The position numbers were made by a program, and so were the translations under genes. From Saccharothrix obliqua (GTDB lineage Bacteria; Actinomycetota; Actinomycetes; Mycobacteriales; Pseudonocardiaceae), in the NCBI RefSeq assembly GCF_019375475.1, contig NZ_JAHXGQ010000005.1, positions 1 through 64,000 of the forward strand: a stretch of 64,000 nucleotides of DNA, given 5' to 3'. The notes under the pieces are model-generated. The model was not told the DNA's origin. It worked only from the letters and a program-made list of their open reading frames with translations, and did no database searches. Position 1 is the stretch's first letter. Each line of letters opens with the position of its first letter. Shown here piece by piece: positions 53,722 through 62,989 of this stretch.

Positions 53722-54492
53722 TCAGTTCTCGGCGGTCACCGGCAGCAGCTCCGGCCGCTTCGGCGCCACCCCGTCACCCATCGACTCGCCACGCAGCTGG
53801 CGTGCGATCCACGGCACCACGTGCTCACGGGCCCACTTCAGGTCGTGGCGGCGCTGCGTCATCCAGTCCTCGCTGTGCAGCGGCGGCCACGGCGTGCTCC
53901 AGTCCTCCTCGGGCTGGAAGCCCAGCACCTGGGCCGCGCGCAGCGCGACCCGGCGGTGGCCGTCCGGCGACAGGTGCAGCCGGTCCTCGCTCCACGCGCG
54001 ACGGTCGTGCAGCACCGTCATGGACCACAGGTCGACCACGCGGCAGTGGTAGCGCTCGGCCACCGACCACAGGTGGCTGTTGTAGATCGCGATCTTCCCG
54101 CGCAGCGACCGCAGGAACGGCGTGTGCTTCGGGTCGAACCCGGTGAAGATGACCACCTCGGACCCGGCGGCCCGCAGGTCGGCCACCGCGATCTCGTACA
54201 CCTCGGCCAGCGCGTCCGGGTCGGAACCGGGCACCAGCAGGTCGTTGCCGCCGCCGCAGAACGTGGCGAGCCGCGGCTTCAGCTCCACCGCCAGCGGCAG
54301 CTGCTCGTCCACGATCTCCTGGAGCATCTTGCCGCGCACCGCGAAGTTCGCGTAGCGGAAACCCCGCTGGCGCGCGGAGATCATCGCCGCCAGGCGGTCG
54401 GCCCACCCGAGGTACGTGCCGTTCGGGCCGGGGTCGTCCATCCCCTCGGTGAAGCTGTCCCCCAGTGCGACGTAACTGTCCAAGCCGTCCAT
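53722..54492 (-). CDS. SGNH/GDSL-family hydrolase
   Basis: This 256-residue esterase or lipase of the SGNH fold has block I GDSFTEG with Ser13, the Gly in VRGKMLQ, Asn in GGGNDLL, and the Asp-x2-His of block V in SEDRLHLSPDGH. No signal peptide is seen, so it is probably cytoplasmic. The ATG at 54492 gives the usual spacing before the catalytic Ser. The substrate is unknown. Confidence 0.9.
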   Translation of the reverse strand: MDGLDSYVALGDSFTEGMDDPGPNGTYLGWADRLAAMISARQRGFRYANFAVRGKMLQEIVDEQLPLAVELKPRLATFCGGGNDLLVPGSDPDALAEVYEIAVADLRAAGSEVVIFTGFDPKHTPFLRSLRGKIAIYNSHLWSVAERYHCRVVDLWSMTVLHDRRAWSEDRLHLSPDGHRRVALRAAQVLGFQPEEDWSTPWPPLHSEDWMTQRRHDLKWAREHVVPWIARQLRGESMGDGVAPKRPELLPVTAEN

Positions 54493-54660
54493 GCGACTGC
54501 TCCCCTCCGTACTCGCGGCACCCCCGTGACCGCGCCCATCAGGATGCCTCCCGAGGTCCGTCCCGCGCCAGCGCCGGTGGGTCCGGTGCGTCACCCGATG
54601 GTGGGGAGTGGTGTCGGCTTAGGGCGTTTCGTTCCCTCACCCGCCGTAACGTGGCGAGCC

Positions 54661-55029
54661 GTGTCGCGTGTACCCCTCTCGCTGCTGACGTTCGGCGCGC
54701 TGGCGATGCTGGCGGGCGTGGTCGCGGGCGTCACCCCGCTCGGCGGTGGCCCGGAACCACGCCCCGAGCAGGGCGTCGGCACGGTCCCGGGCTCGACCCC
54801 CGCCCCCGCCGGCGACGGCCCGCCGATGGACCGCGGCGGGGGAGAGCCCCCGACCGACCCGGTGTCGAGCCAGGCGACGACCCCGACCCCGGCTACCGTT
54901 CCGACACGGGTGGATACGGTGCAAATCACGCCCACACCACCGGTGCCGGTCCCACGCTCCGCACCCGACCCGACACCGACCGTGGGCATTCCCGCGGTCG
55001 AGGTGTCGCGGCCGGGCTTCCGTCCCTGA
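54661..55029 (+). CDS. Small membrane-anchored Pro/Thr-rich protein
   Basis: This 122-residue protein has an N-terminal hydrophobic segment (about residues 5-24) and then a Pro/Thr/Gly-rich, probably extracytoplasmic and disordered tail with no recognisable domain. The start is GTG 54661. The function is unknown, and the coding potential is moderate because the sequence is low in complexity. Confidence 0.5.
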   Translation: MSRVPLSLLTFGALAMLAGVVAGVTPLGGGPEPRPEQGVGTVPGSTPAPAGDGPPMDRGGGEPPTDPVSSQATTPTPATVPTRVDTVQITPTPPVPVPRSAPDPTPTVGIPAVEVSRPGFRP

Positions 55030-55521
55030 GCGGCTTGGCCCGGGCGCGCCCCGACGTTCGCCACTGGGCCGGTCGGATCTGTGACGGAGCGCCCTCCCGG
55101 CGGTATGGGCGTTCCGGCCCATTGCGGCGTCCTTTCGGGGCGGGCATGAGGGCCGGTCGGTGCCGGGCCCCCAGTGATCGGCCGTGAAGGTGCAGGCGGC
55201 CCCGGGCGTCCGACCCGCCCTGCCCGTGGTCCCCGACGGGAGACGCGACCCGCGGCGACGGGAGCACCCGATGCCCCGCCCGGTCGAAACGAGGTTGCCT
55301 CGACCACCACTCCCACGAGCCGAGGACCGCGGTCGTGCGGCGATCAGGCGTCCCGGGTGCCGCGTCGACCTGTCACCCGCGGGGTTCCCTGGCCGGCTCG
55401 TCTACAGCCCGGACTCACGCTCACGGTCATCGACGCCGGCGGCACCGGCCAGGCCAACCTCTCCGGCACCAGCTCCGGTGACACGGCATCGGCCTGTTCC
55501 CTGCCGAGCCCTCGCTCCTCG
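55030..55521. other. Non-coding or decayed stretch before the RTX-like remnant
   Basis: No intact gene is seen. A short frame near 55415-55500 reads LTLTVIDAGGTGQANLSGT, which could be a decayed beta-sandwich fragment of the same family as the pseudogene that follows. Confidence 0.4.
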
Positions 55522-55550
55522 GAAACTTTCAGGGAGCCTGCCTGAAAGTT
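55522..55550 (+). promoter_or_regulatory. Dyad element, second copy of the 24-bp motif
   Basis: Arms AACTTTCAGG (55524-55533) and CCTGAAAGTT (55541-55550) form a perfect 10-bp inverted repeat with a 7-bp spacer. Positions 55522-55545 match the element at 45995-46018 (opposite strand) at 23 of 24 bases. Confidence 0.6.
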
Positions 55551-55573
55551 CCGGGCGGTTCTCGGGCGGCACG

Positions 55574-56006
55574 GTGGTCGGGTTCGGGAACAGCACCGGC
55601 CTCGTGGTGGTGAACGCCGAAGGCGCCGGCCGGACCTCGATCCACACCGGGCCCGCCACCAAACGGCGACCGGGTCACCGGACCGGCCGGGGCGGACGTG
55701 TCGGTCGCCGACTTCCCTGACCCGGTGTCGCTGGGCGGTGGCTGCGCCTACACCGCCACCGTGGCCAACGCCGGCCCCGCGGTGGACAACGCCCTGGGCT
55801 GCACCATCGTCGGCACCAACGCGGGCGAGACCATCACCGGCACCAACGGCGACGACGTGATCTGCGCCCTGGGCAGCAACGACACCCTCATCGACCACGA
55901 CGGCACCGACACGCTGACCGGCGGCGTCGGCAACGACACCGCCCATGGCGGCCTCGGCACCGACACCTGCACCGTTGACGCCGGCGACACCACCACCGGC
56001 TGCTGA
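55574..56006 (+). pseudogene. Frameshifted remnant of a secreted RTX-like calcium-binding protein
   Basis: Two frames join into one sensible protein if one A is removed from the AAA at 55661-55663. The upstream frame reads VVGFGNSTGLVVVNAEGAG and ends SIHTGPAT. The downstream frame continues NGDRVTGPAG and then CAYTATVANAGPA, a DUF11-like strand. RTX-type nonapeptide repeats follow (TGTNGDDVI, TGGVGNDTAHGG) with terminal cysteines. No signal peptide remains. The frame from 55698 alone would give 102 residues. It is most likely decayed, though the downstream part could still be translated. Confidence 0.55.
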
Positions 56007-56027
56007 CGGTCCCGTGCCGGCGAAGGG

Positions 56028-56065
56028 CCCCGCGGCGACGTCGGGCGCATGACGTCGCCGCGGGG
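56028..56065. terminator. Terminator between the RTX remnant and the kinase operon
   Basis: A perfect 15-bp stem (56028-56042 with 56051-56065) has an 8-nt loop. A second hairpin (56073-56084 with 56107-56118) follows next to the kinase stop. The genes on either side converge. Confidence 0.72.
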
Positions 56066-56125
56066 GTCAGGGCCCGCTGCCCGGCGGAGCCGCCGCCGAA
56101 CATCCCCCGGGCAGCGGGGGTCTCG

Positions 56126-57121
56126 CTAACCCCCGGCAGCCACGTCCAGGGGTTCGTACGCGGTGCGCAGCCGCAGCTCCGCGGCCGGGGCGGCGCCGAG
56201 GGCGTCCAGCCCGAGCAGCGCCGCGCCGACGACCGGCGGCACGTCGACCACGCGCACCCGCGCGTGCGGCGCGATGTCGCTCAACCGGTCGCGCACGGCG
56301 TCCACCACGACACCGCCGGTGTTGGTCAGCACGCCGCCGCCGAGGACCACGTCCACCTCCTCGTCCAGCAGCGCGAGCCGCCGCAACGACACGGACGCGA
56401 GCAGCGTCACCTCCTCGACCAGCCGCGCCACCACCTCGCCCGCCACGGCGTCGCCCGCCGCGGCGACCCGGAACAGCAGGGGGCACAGCACGTGCGGGTC
56501 GAACTCCACCTCCTCGAAGTGCAGCCGCTCCACGGCCTCGGCGAGGGTGCGCGTGCCGTAGTGCTCGACCAGCGCGGGCAGCAGCGCCGTCGCCGGCCCG
56601 CGCCCGTCCTCGGCCCGCACCGCGAGCCACAGGGCCTCGCTGCCGATGTGCCCGCCGCCGCCCCAGTCACCGGAGATCCGGCCGAGCGCGGGGAACCGGT
56701 GGGTCCGCCCGTCCCGCGCCACGGCGACGCAGTTGATGCCCGCACCGCACACCACGGCCACCCCGACGCCGTCCGACGTGCCCGCGCGGAGCAGGGCGAA
56801 CGTGTCGTTGCCGACGACGGTCGTCCTCGACCACCCGTGCCGCTCGATCGCGGCACGCAGGTCCTCCTCCTCCTTGGGCAGGTCCGCGCCCGCCAGGTAC
56901 GCGGCGGTGTGCGTGGCGATCGGCTCGTCGGCGGCCAGCCCGGCCTGCCCGGCCGCCGCGCGGGCCAGTTCCTCGAACACCTCCAGGCTGCGCGCCAGGC
57001 CGACGTTCTGCGGTGACGCGCCCGGCCCGCGGACCTGGGCGAGCACGCGCCCCTCCACGTCGACCAGCGCCACGGCGGTCTTGCTGTTGCCGCCGTCGAT
57101 GGCGAGCACGCGGTCCGCCAT
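56126..57121 (-). CDS. BadF/BadG-type ATPase, probable N-acetylglucosamine kinase
   Basis: This 331-residue protein of the ASKHA fold has phosphate-1 motif AIDGGNSKTAVALVD, the middle GAGINCVAVA motif, the ISGDWGGGG loop and the adenosine motif VVLGGGVLT. The family includes eukaryotic-type GlcNAc kinases. It is the last gene of the operon and its ATG overlaps the GH4 stop by one base. With the GH4 glycosidase this suggests phosphorylation of an amino sugar or glucose released from a disaccharide. Confidence 0.85.
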   Translation of the reverse strand: MADRVLAIDGGNSKTAVALVDVEGRVLAQVRGPGASPQNVGLARSLEVFEELARAAAGQAGLAADEPIATHTAAYLAGADLPKEEEDLRAAIERHGWSRTTVVGNDTFALLRAGTSDGVGVAVVCGAGINCVAVARDGRTHRFPALGRISGDWGGGGHIGSEALWLAVRAEDGRGPATALLPALVEHYGTRTLAEAVERLHFEEVEFDPHVLCPLLFRVAAAGDAVAGEVVARLVEEVTLLASVSLRRLALLDEEVDVVLGGGVLTNTGGVVVDAVRDRLSDIAPHARVRVVDVPPVVGAALLGLDALGAAPAAELRLRTAYEPLDVAAGG

Positions 57122-58395
57122 CAAGCACCCCGGCCCGTCGCCCACGGCAGGAAGTCGCGGTTGCGCGACACCAGCTCGTCGGCGAGCTTCTCGGCAACGG
57201 CGTGCTGACCCACCAGCGGGTGCGCGAGCAACGCGTCCGCGACGCGGTCGCGGCCACCGCGCACCGCCGCGTCCAGCGCCAGGTGCTCGTACGCCGTGAC
57301 GTGCGAGATCAGCCCGGAGATCGCGGGACCCACCGGCTCGACCGGCAACGCGCGCGCACCCTGCGGGGTGACCACGGCCGGCGCCTCGATCACGGCGTCG
57401 TCGGGCAGGAACGGCAGCGTGCCGTTGTTGCGCACGTTCACCACGTGCTGCTCCGCACCCGAGCCACCGGTCAACGCGTGCACCAGCTGCACGGCCGCCT
57501 CGGAGTAGTACGCCCCGCCGCGCTGGGACAGCTGCTCCGGCTTGGTGACGACGTCGACGTCGCGGTAGATGCCCAGCAGCTCCTTCTCCACGTTGGCCAC
57601 GACCTCGGCGCGCGGTGGTTCGGTCTTCTGCTTCCGCACGACGTCGTCGTGGTCGTAGAAATACTTCAGGTAGTACGACGGGACCATGCCGAGCCGGCGC
57701 ATCAGGTCCGCCGGCAGGCCGATGTGCTCGGCGAGCGCGTCGCCGTGCCGCTCCAGCAGCTCCGGCAGGCGGTCGACGCCGTCGACGAACACACCGCGCT
57801 CCCACGACAGGTGGTTGAGCCCGACGTGCTCCAGCCGCACGGCCGCCGGGTCCACGTCGAGCAACGCGGACGTCCAGCGCTGGAACGTGATCGCCACGTT
57901 GCACAGCCCGACGGCGCGGTGCCCCTCCTGGAGCAGGGCGCGGGTGACGATGCCGACCGGGTTGGTGAAGTTGACGATCCACGTGTCGTCACCGGCGATC
58001 CGCCGCACCCGCTCGGCGATGTCGAGCACCACCGGCACGGTCCGCAACGCCTTGGCGAGGCCGCCCGCGCCGGTCGTCTCCTGGCCGACGCAGTCGCACA
58101 CCAGCGGGAACGTCTCGTCCTGGGCGCGGGCCGCCTGGCCGCCGACGCGGAGCTGGAGCAGGACGGCGGACGCGTCGGCCACGCCCTCCTCCAGGTCCGC
58201 GGTGGTGCGGACGCGTGCCGGGTGCCCGGCGTGCGCGAGCAGCCGCTGCGCGAACGCGCCGACCACGGCCAGGCGCTGCTCGTCGGGATCGACCAGGACG
58301 ATCTCGTCCACGGCGAGGCTGGTGCGCCGCCCCGCGATCCCGTCGACCAGCTCCGGGGTGTAGGTCGAGCCGCCCCCGACCACGGTGAGCTTCAT
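57121..58395 (-). CDS. GH4 family 6-phospho-beta-glucosidase
   Basis: This 424-residue NAD- and metal-dependent glycosidase has the Rossmann motif VVGGGSTYTPELVDG, the metal-binding CNVAITFQ and GLNHLSW motifs, and NFTNPVGIVTRA, all typical of GH4. Members hydrolyse phosphorylated or free beta-glucosides or chitobiosides by an oxidation-elimination mechanism. It overlaps the permease stop by four bases and the kinase start by one. Confidence 0.9.
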   Translation of the reverse strand: MKLTVVGGGSTYTPELVDGIAGRRTSLAVDEIVLVDPDEQRLAVVGAFAQRLLAHAGHPARVRTTADLEEGVADASAVLLQLRVGGQAARAQDETFPLVCDCVGQETTGAGGLAKALRTVPVVLDIAERVRRIAGDDTWIVNFTNPVGIVTRALLQEGHRAVGLCNVAITFQRWTSALLDVDPAAVRLEHVGLNHLSWERGVFVDGVDRLPELLERHGDALAEHIGLPADLMRRLGMVPSYYLKYFYDHDDVVRKQKTEPPRAEVVANVEKELLGIYRDVDVVTKPEQLSQRGGAYYSEAAVQLVHALTGGSGAEQHVVNVRNNGTLPFLPDDAVIEAPAVVTPQGARALPVEPVGPAISGLISHVTAYEHLALDAAVRGGRDRVADALLAHPLVGQHAVAEKLADELVSRNRDFLPWATGRGA

Positions 58396-59276
58396 CCTTT
58401 GACTCCAGTGAAAGTGATGCCCTTGACGAAGGATCGCTGGGCGAAGGCGAACAGCACCACGGCCGGGATCATGGTCAGCAGGGTCACCGCCATGGCGAGG
58501 TTCCACTGCACGTGGTGCATCCCCTTGAACGACGACAGGGCGAGCGAGAGCGTCCACTGGTCCGGCTTCTCACCGGTGTAGAGCAGCGGACCGAAGTAGT
58601 CGTTCCAGGTGTACAGGAAGCAGAACAGGGCGGTCGCCGCGATGCCGGGCCGGGCCATCGGCACGACGATCCGCACCAGGGTCTGGAACTCCGAGCAGCC
58701 GTCCACCCGCGCCGCGTCCACGTAGGACTGCGGGATGGTGAGGATGAACTGGCGCAGCAGGAAGATGCTGAACGCGTCGAACAGGAAGTAGGGCGCGATC
58801 AGCGGCCACAGCGACCCGGTCAGGCCGAGGCTGGACCACGAGTCGTACAGCGGCACCGCGACCACCTGCGGCGGCAGCATCATCGCGCCGACCACGAGCA
58901 GGAACACCACGTTGCGCCCGCGCCACCGCAGCTTCGCCAACGCGTACGCGGCGGGGATGGAGGACAGCAGCATCCCGGCGGTGGCCAGCAGCGAGTACAG
59001 CATGCTGTTGCCGAGGTACTTCAGCAGCGGCGCCTTGTCGAACGCCTCCAGGAAGTTGCCCCAGTGCCACTCGCGCGGCCACAGCTCCGACGTGAACGCC
59101 TGCGAGTCCGACATCACGGCGGTCAGGAACACGAACACGATGGGCAGCGCGAACATCAGCGCCAGCGCGAGGCCGATGCTGTGCACGGCCACCCAGTCCA
59201 GCACCGCGCGCCAGTTGCGGCGGGGTCCGCGGTCCGCCGCCGGTTCGCGGGTCGGCCGGTCGAGCACGGCGGTCAT
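58392..59276 (-). CDS. Sugar ABC transporter permease, MalG type (ROK operon)
   Basis: This 294-residue permease has six helices and the EAA-type loop DAARVDGCSEFQTLVRIVVPMARPG. ATG 59276 overlaps the preceding permease stop by four bases. The operon holds no ATPase gene. Confidence 0.9.
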   Translation of the reverse strand: MTAVLDRPTREPAADRGPRRNWRAVLDWVAVHSIGLALALMFALPIVFVFLTAVMSDSQAFTSELWPREWHWGNFLEAFDKAPLLKYLGNSMLYSLLATAGMLLSSIPAAYALAKLRWRGRNVVFLLVVGAMMLPPQVVAVPLYDSWSSLGLTGSLWPLIAPYFLFDAFSIFLLRQFILTIPQSYVDAARVDGCSEFQTLVRIVVPMARPGIAATALFCFLYTWNDYFGPLLYTGEKPDQWTLSLALSSFKGMHHVQWNLAMAVTLLTMIPAVVLFAFAQRSFVKGITFTGVKG

Positions 59277-60265
59277 GCGCCCGGACCCCCTTCCTCCTGG
59301 TGGCTGGCCCGGCGCATCCGCTGCACGAGGAACGCGGTGGCGATGAACGAGATGACGAACAGCACGGTCGCCATGGCCGCCGCGTAACCCATGTCGAAGT
59401 ACCGGAAACCCTGGGTGTAGAGCCACACCGGGAACGTCAGCGTCGAGTTCTCCGGGAAGCCCAGGTACTTGGTGTTGCCGGTGAGGTCCGCCGCGCCGCT
59501 GGCCGCCGAGCCGGCGACCACCGCCTGCGTGAACAGCTGCAACGCCAGGATGATCGAGTTCACCACGCCGAACATCAGCACCGGCGAGATCGACGGCAGC
59601 GTGATGTGCCACCACCGCCGCAGCGGACCGGCGCCGTCCAGCTCGGCCGCCTCGTACTGCTCCTGCGGCACGTCCAGCACCGCCGCCAGGATGATGATCA
59701 TCAGGTCGCCGGACACCCACAGCATGACCGCCGTGATGCCCGCCTTGGACCACGCCGGGTCCGCGAACCACAGCGGGCTCTGGATGCCGAACCACCCGAG
59801 CACCACGTCCAGCGGCCCGTCGTTCGGGCGCATCACCAGGAAGAACACCAGGGTGGCGGCGACCGGCGGCGCGAGCGACGGCAGGTAGCACAGCGTGCGC
59901 ACCAGGCCCACGCCGGACTTGAGGCGGGCGATCACCGACGCGACGCCCAGCGCGAACACCACGCGGGCGAACGTCAGCACGACCACGAACCACAGCGTGT
60001 TGGTGACGGCGGTGAGGAACAGCTTGTCGCCGAACATGTACGCGTAGTTCTCCAGCCCGATCCACTCGGGCGGGTTGATCAGGTCGTACCGGGTGAACGA
60101 GAACACGACCGTGGCGATCAGCGGGTAGCCGAAGAACAGGGCGAACCCGATCGCCGCCGGGGCCAGGAAGGCCAGCACGGTCAGCCGGTGCCGGGCGCGG
60201 GCCCGGGACCGCCCCCGCGCGGGGGCGGTCCGGGGCACGTCCACGCGGTCGAGCGTGGCGGTCAT
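59273..60265 (-). CDS. Sugar ABC transporter permease, MalF type (ROK operon)
   Basis: This 330-residue permease has a basic N-terminal tail, six helices and the coupling motif EAAELDGAGPLRRWWHITLPSISP. The start at 60265 (ATG) lies 2 bp after the binding-protein stop. It pairs with the MalG-type permease downstream. Confidence 0.9.
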   Translation of the reverse strand: MTATLDRVDVPRTAPARGRSRARARHRLTVLAFLAPAAIGFALFFGYPLIATVVFSFTRYDLINPPEWIGLENYAYMFGDKLFLTAVTNTLWFVVVLTFARVVFALGVASVIARLKSGVGLVRTLCYLPSLAPPVAATLVFFLVMRPNDGPLDVVLGWFGIQSPLWFADPAWSKAGITAVMLWVSGDLMIIILAAVLDVPQEQYEAAELDGAGPLRRWWHITLPSISPVLMFGVVNSIILALQLFTQAVVAGSAASGAADLTGNTKYLGFPENSTLTFPVWLYTQGFRYFDMGYAAAMATVLFVISFIATAFLVQRMRRASHQEEGGPGA

Positions 60266-60267
60266 GG

Positions 60268-61596
60268 CTACTTGCCGCTCTTCGCGATCTGGTCGTCGAT
60301 CTGCTTGTCGACTTCCTTCAGGCCGCCCATCAGGTCGGACACCTTGCCGCTCTGCCAGGACGTCGCGAAGTCGCCGATCAGCTTGATGTGCGCGTCACCG
60401 ATCGGCGTCACCGGGTTGCCCTGGAGCTTGGTGCTCTTGGCCAGGTCGATGAACGTCTTGAAGTTCTCGTCGACCTCCAGGCCGGGGTCCGCCAGCGCCG
60501 CCTTGGTGCTCGGGATGTTCTTGATCCCGTTGGCCAGCGACACCACGGTCGGGGTGTCGAACGACAGGTGCTTGATCAGCTCCCACGCCGCGCCGGGGTT
60601 CTTCGCGCCCTTCGGCACACCCATGATCGTGCCGGTGGTGAAGCCGGTGCCGTACAGGTCGGGCCGCACGGTGGGGAACGGCGCGGTGCCGAACTTGACG
60701 TTCGGCGCCTGGTCCTTGAGGAACGCGGTCCGGTACTCGCCGTCGATCATCATGGCGATCTTCTGCTGGTGGAACGCGTGGTCCGTGGAGTATTCCTGGC
60801 CGAGCCCGGCGCGGAACCGCTCCAGGTTGTCGAAGCCGTAGAAGTCCACGAGTTCCTTCTGGAACTTCAGCATCTCCGCCCACTCGGGCGTCGCCAGCGA
60901 CGACTTGCCGTCCGGGCCCTCCCACTTGGCGCCGAAGTTCGGCGCCCAGATCGGCGGGCGGTTGGCGTAGAACAGCATGTTGGGCAGGAAGCCCGCGACC
61001 TCGATCGAACCGTCGGCGGCCTTCTTGGTGGTGCGCTTGGCGAAGTCCAGCAGCTCGGCCGTCGTCTTCGGCGGCGTGGTGATGCCGGCCGCGGCGAGCA
61101 GTTCCTTGTTGTAGTACAGGCCGTAGATGTCGCTCAGCAGCGGCATGGCGCAGCGGTTGCCCTTGTACTCGGTGTACGAGCGGACCGCGTCGGTGATCTG
61201 GTTGAGGTCGACCTTGTCCCGGTCGATGTAGGGCTTGAGGTCCTGGAACGAGCCGGACGAGCAGAACTGGCCGATGTTGTCGGTGGTGAACGACATCGCG
61301 ACGTCCGGCGGGTTGCCGCCGCGGATGCTCGCGGTGATCTTGTCGTCGTCCTGGCTGCCCTCGTGCTTGATCTCGGCGTTGGGGTACTTCTTCTTGAACG
61401 TCTCCAGCGCCTTGGTGACCTCCTCCTGCTCGCGGGCGGAGTAGTTGCTCCAGACGGTGAGCGTGAACTTGTCGTCCTTGCCGGGCGCGGCGCCGAGGCC
61501 GCCCGGCTGGTCGGACTTGCCCGCGCCTGCCGCGCAGGCGGACAGGGAAACCGCGGCGGCCACGCACAACAACACTGCGCGGGGGACCTTGCGCAT
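60268..61596 (-). CDS. Sugar ABC transporter substrate-binding lipoprotein (ROK operon)
   Basis: This 442-residue CUT1-type binding protein has lipobox LSAC (Cys near residue 21) and the mature fold of NgcE/MalE-like proteins. ATG 61596 is chosen because AAGGAG lies 5 bases upstream. Together with the GH4 and kinase genes the ligand is likely a beta-glucoside or chito-oligosaccharide. The gap to the ROK gene is only 72 bp, so both may be cotranscribed. Confidence 0.9.
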   Translation of the reverse strand: MRKVPRAVLLCVAAAVSLSACAAGAGKSDQPGGLGAAPGKDDKFTLTVWSNYSAREQEEVTKALETFKKKYPNAEIKHEGSQDDDKITASIRGGNPPDVAMSFTTDNIGQFCSSGSFQDLKPYIDRDKVDLNQITDAVRSYTEYKGNRCAMPLLSDIYGLYYNKELLAAAGITTPPKTTAELLDFAKRTTKKAADGSIEVAGFLPNMLFYANRPPIWAPNFGAKWEGPDGKSSLATPEWAEMLKFQKELVDFYGFDNLERFRAGLGQEYSTDHAFHQQKIAMMIDGEYRTAFLKDQAPNVKFGTAPFPTVRPDLYGTGFTTGTIMGVPKGAKNPGAAWELIKHLSFDTPTVVSLANGIKNIPSTKAALADPGLEVDENFKTFIDLAKSTKLQGNPVTPIGDAHIKLIGDFATSWQSGKVSDLMGGLKEVDKQIDDQIAKSGK

Positions 61597-61668
61597 GTGC
61601 TCTCCTTCTCTCAACGTGCGGTCGGGGACGTTGCGGCCGGCGGGACGCCCGGGTCGTGGCGGGACGGC

Positions 61669-62865
61669 TCAGGCGTGGCGCGGGCCTCGGAAGGGTTCGG
61701 TCGTGGCGGCGGGTAGGCCGAACACCTGTTCCCTGACGACCGACAGCGCTGCGTGCAGCGCACCGGAGCGCACCGGTTTCCCGGTCACCAGGGCGAGTTG
61801 GACGGGGGTGCGGGGCACCACGAGCCGGCGCAGCTCGGCGGCGACCAGGTCGGCCAGCGCCGAACCGCCCGCCTGCGCGATGTCGCCGGAGAGCAGCACC
61901 AGCTCCGGGTCGAGGACGGTGATCACGTTCGCCGCGCCGGTCGCGATCCGGCGGGCCAGGTCGACCAGGAACTCCCGGCCGGCCGTGCCCGCGCCGAGCG
62001 CCTTGCGCACGGCCGAGCCGGCGGTGCGCGCGGAGACGCCGTGGGCGCGGGCGAGCTTCACGATGGCGGCCGAGTCGAGCAGGTCGCCGTAGCGGCTGCC
62101 GGACCGGGTCGTGCCGGTGTCGGCGGTCGCGTGGTCGGGGACCTGCATGGCGTCGATCTCGCCCGCGCCGCCGGTCGCGCCGCGCAGCAGGACGCCGTTC
62201 ACGACGACCGCCGCGCCGACCGCGTCGGCGGGCCACAGCAGCACGAAGTCCTTCACGTCGGTGGCCCGCCCGGCGACCATCTCCTCCAGGGCGACCAGGT
62301 TGACGTCGTTCTCCACGGTGACCGTCGTGCCGAGCAGGGCGCGCAGCGTGCCGGGGATGTCGAAGCCCTCCCAGCCGGGCATGTGCGGCGCGTAGTTCAT
62401 GCGGCCGGTGTTCGGGTCGACCGCGCCGGGTGAGCCGATCACCACGTGGTGCAGCGCGTCGGGCGTCAGGCCGGCCTGGTTGGCGGCCTTGGTGACCGCG
62501 CTGTGGAACGCCTCCAGCACGTCGGTGCGCGGCATGGGCGCGCTGTGCTCGGTGAGCAGCGCGCCGGAGATGTCGGCGATCGCGACGTCCACCGCGTCCG
62601 GGGCGAGGTCGATGGCGGCGACGTGGGCGAGCGCCCCGTTCACCGTCCAGAGCTGGGCCCGCGGCCCGCGCCCGCCGCCGCGCAAGCCGTTGCGCAGCAC
62701 CGTGCCGTCGGTCTCCAGGCGGGTCAGCAGCTGGGCGGTCGCGGGTTTGGACAACCCGATGATGCCTTCCAGCTCCGAACGCGTCAGCGGGCCGTTGCGG
62801 AGCAGTGCCTCGATCGCCGCGCGGTCGTTGATCTCGCGCAGCAGGCGGGGGCTGCCGGCTCGCAT
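61669..62865 (-). CDS. ROK-family transcriptional regulator
   Basis: The protein has 398 residues. A MarR-like winged helix (1-85, with LTRSELEGIIGLSKPATAQLL) is followed by a ROK domain with AIDLAPDAVD, VIGSPGAVD, ENDVNLVALEEM and GATGGAGEI. The usual ROK zinc motif Cys-x-Cys-Gly-x2-Gly-Cys is absent after GAGEI. It starts at ATG 62865 with AGGAGA upstream. It is the local regulator of the sugar operon downstream. Confidence 0.9.
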   Translation of the reverse strand: MRAGSPRLLREINDRAAIEALLRNGPLTRSELEGIIGLSKPATAQLLTRLETDGTVLRNGLRGGGRGPRAQLWTVNGALAHVAAIDLAPDAVDVAIADISGALLTEHSAPMPRTDVLEAFHSAVTKAANQAGLTPDALHHVVIGSPGAVDPNTGRMNYAPHMPGWEGFDIPGTLRALLGTTVTVENDVNLVALEEMVAGRATDVKDFVLLWPADAVGAAVVVNGVLLRGATGGAGEIDAMQVPDHATADTGTTRSGSRYGDLLDSAAIVKLARAHGVSARTAGSAVRKALGAGTAGREFLVDLARRIATGAANVITVLDPELVLLSGDIAQAGGSALADLVAAELRRLVVPRTPVQLALVTGKPVRSGALHAALSVVREQVFGLPAATTEPFRGPRHA

Positions 62866-62876
62866 CGGTTCTCCTG

Positions 62877-62893
62877 TCTGTTAACTTTCCAGA
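62877..62893. promoter_or_regulatory. Candidate ROK operator
   Basis: TCTG-TTAACTTTC-CAGA lies 12 bp upstream of the ROK start, with 4-bp inverted arms. Its GAAAGTT core (minus strand) resembles the core of the dyads at 46.0 and 55.5 kb. Confidence 0.3.
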
Positions 62894-62989
62894 CGATTTC
62901 GGCCACGGTAGTGACGGGGCTCACCTGTGGTCAATGCTCCGAGACGGGTCTGTTACCTCGGTTAGGTTTGCCTAAGGCACCCTGGAGGC

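Noticed and set aside
55174-55545. Separate 123-codon gene upstream of the RTX remnant
   Set aside because: Most of the frame is Arg/Pro-rich. Only a short LTLTVIDAGG stretch looks protein-like, so it is at most a decayed fragment.
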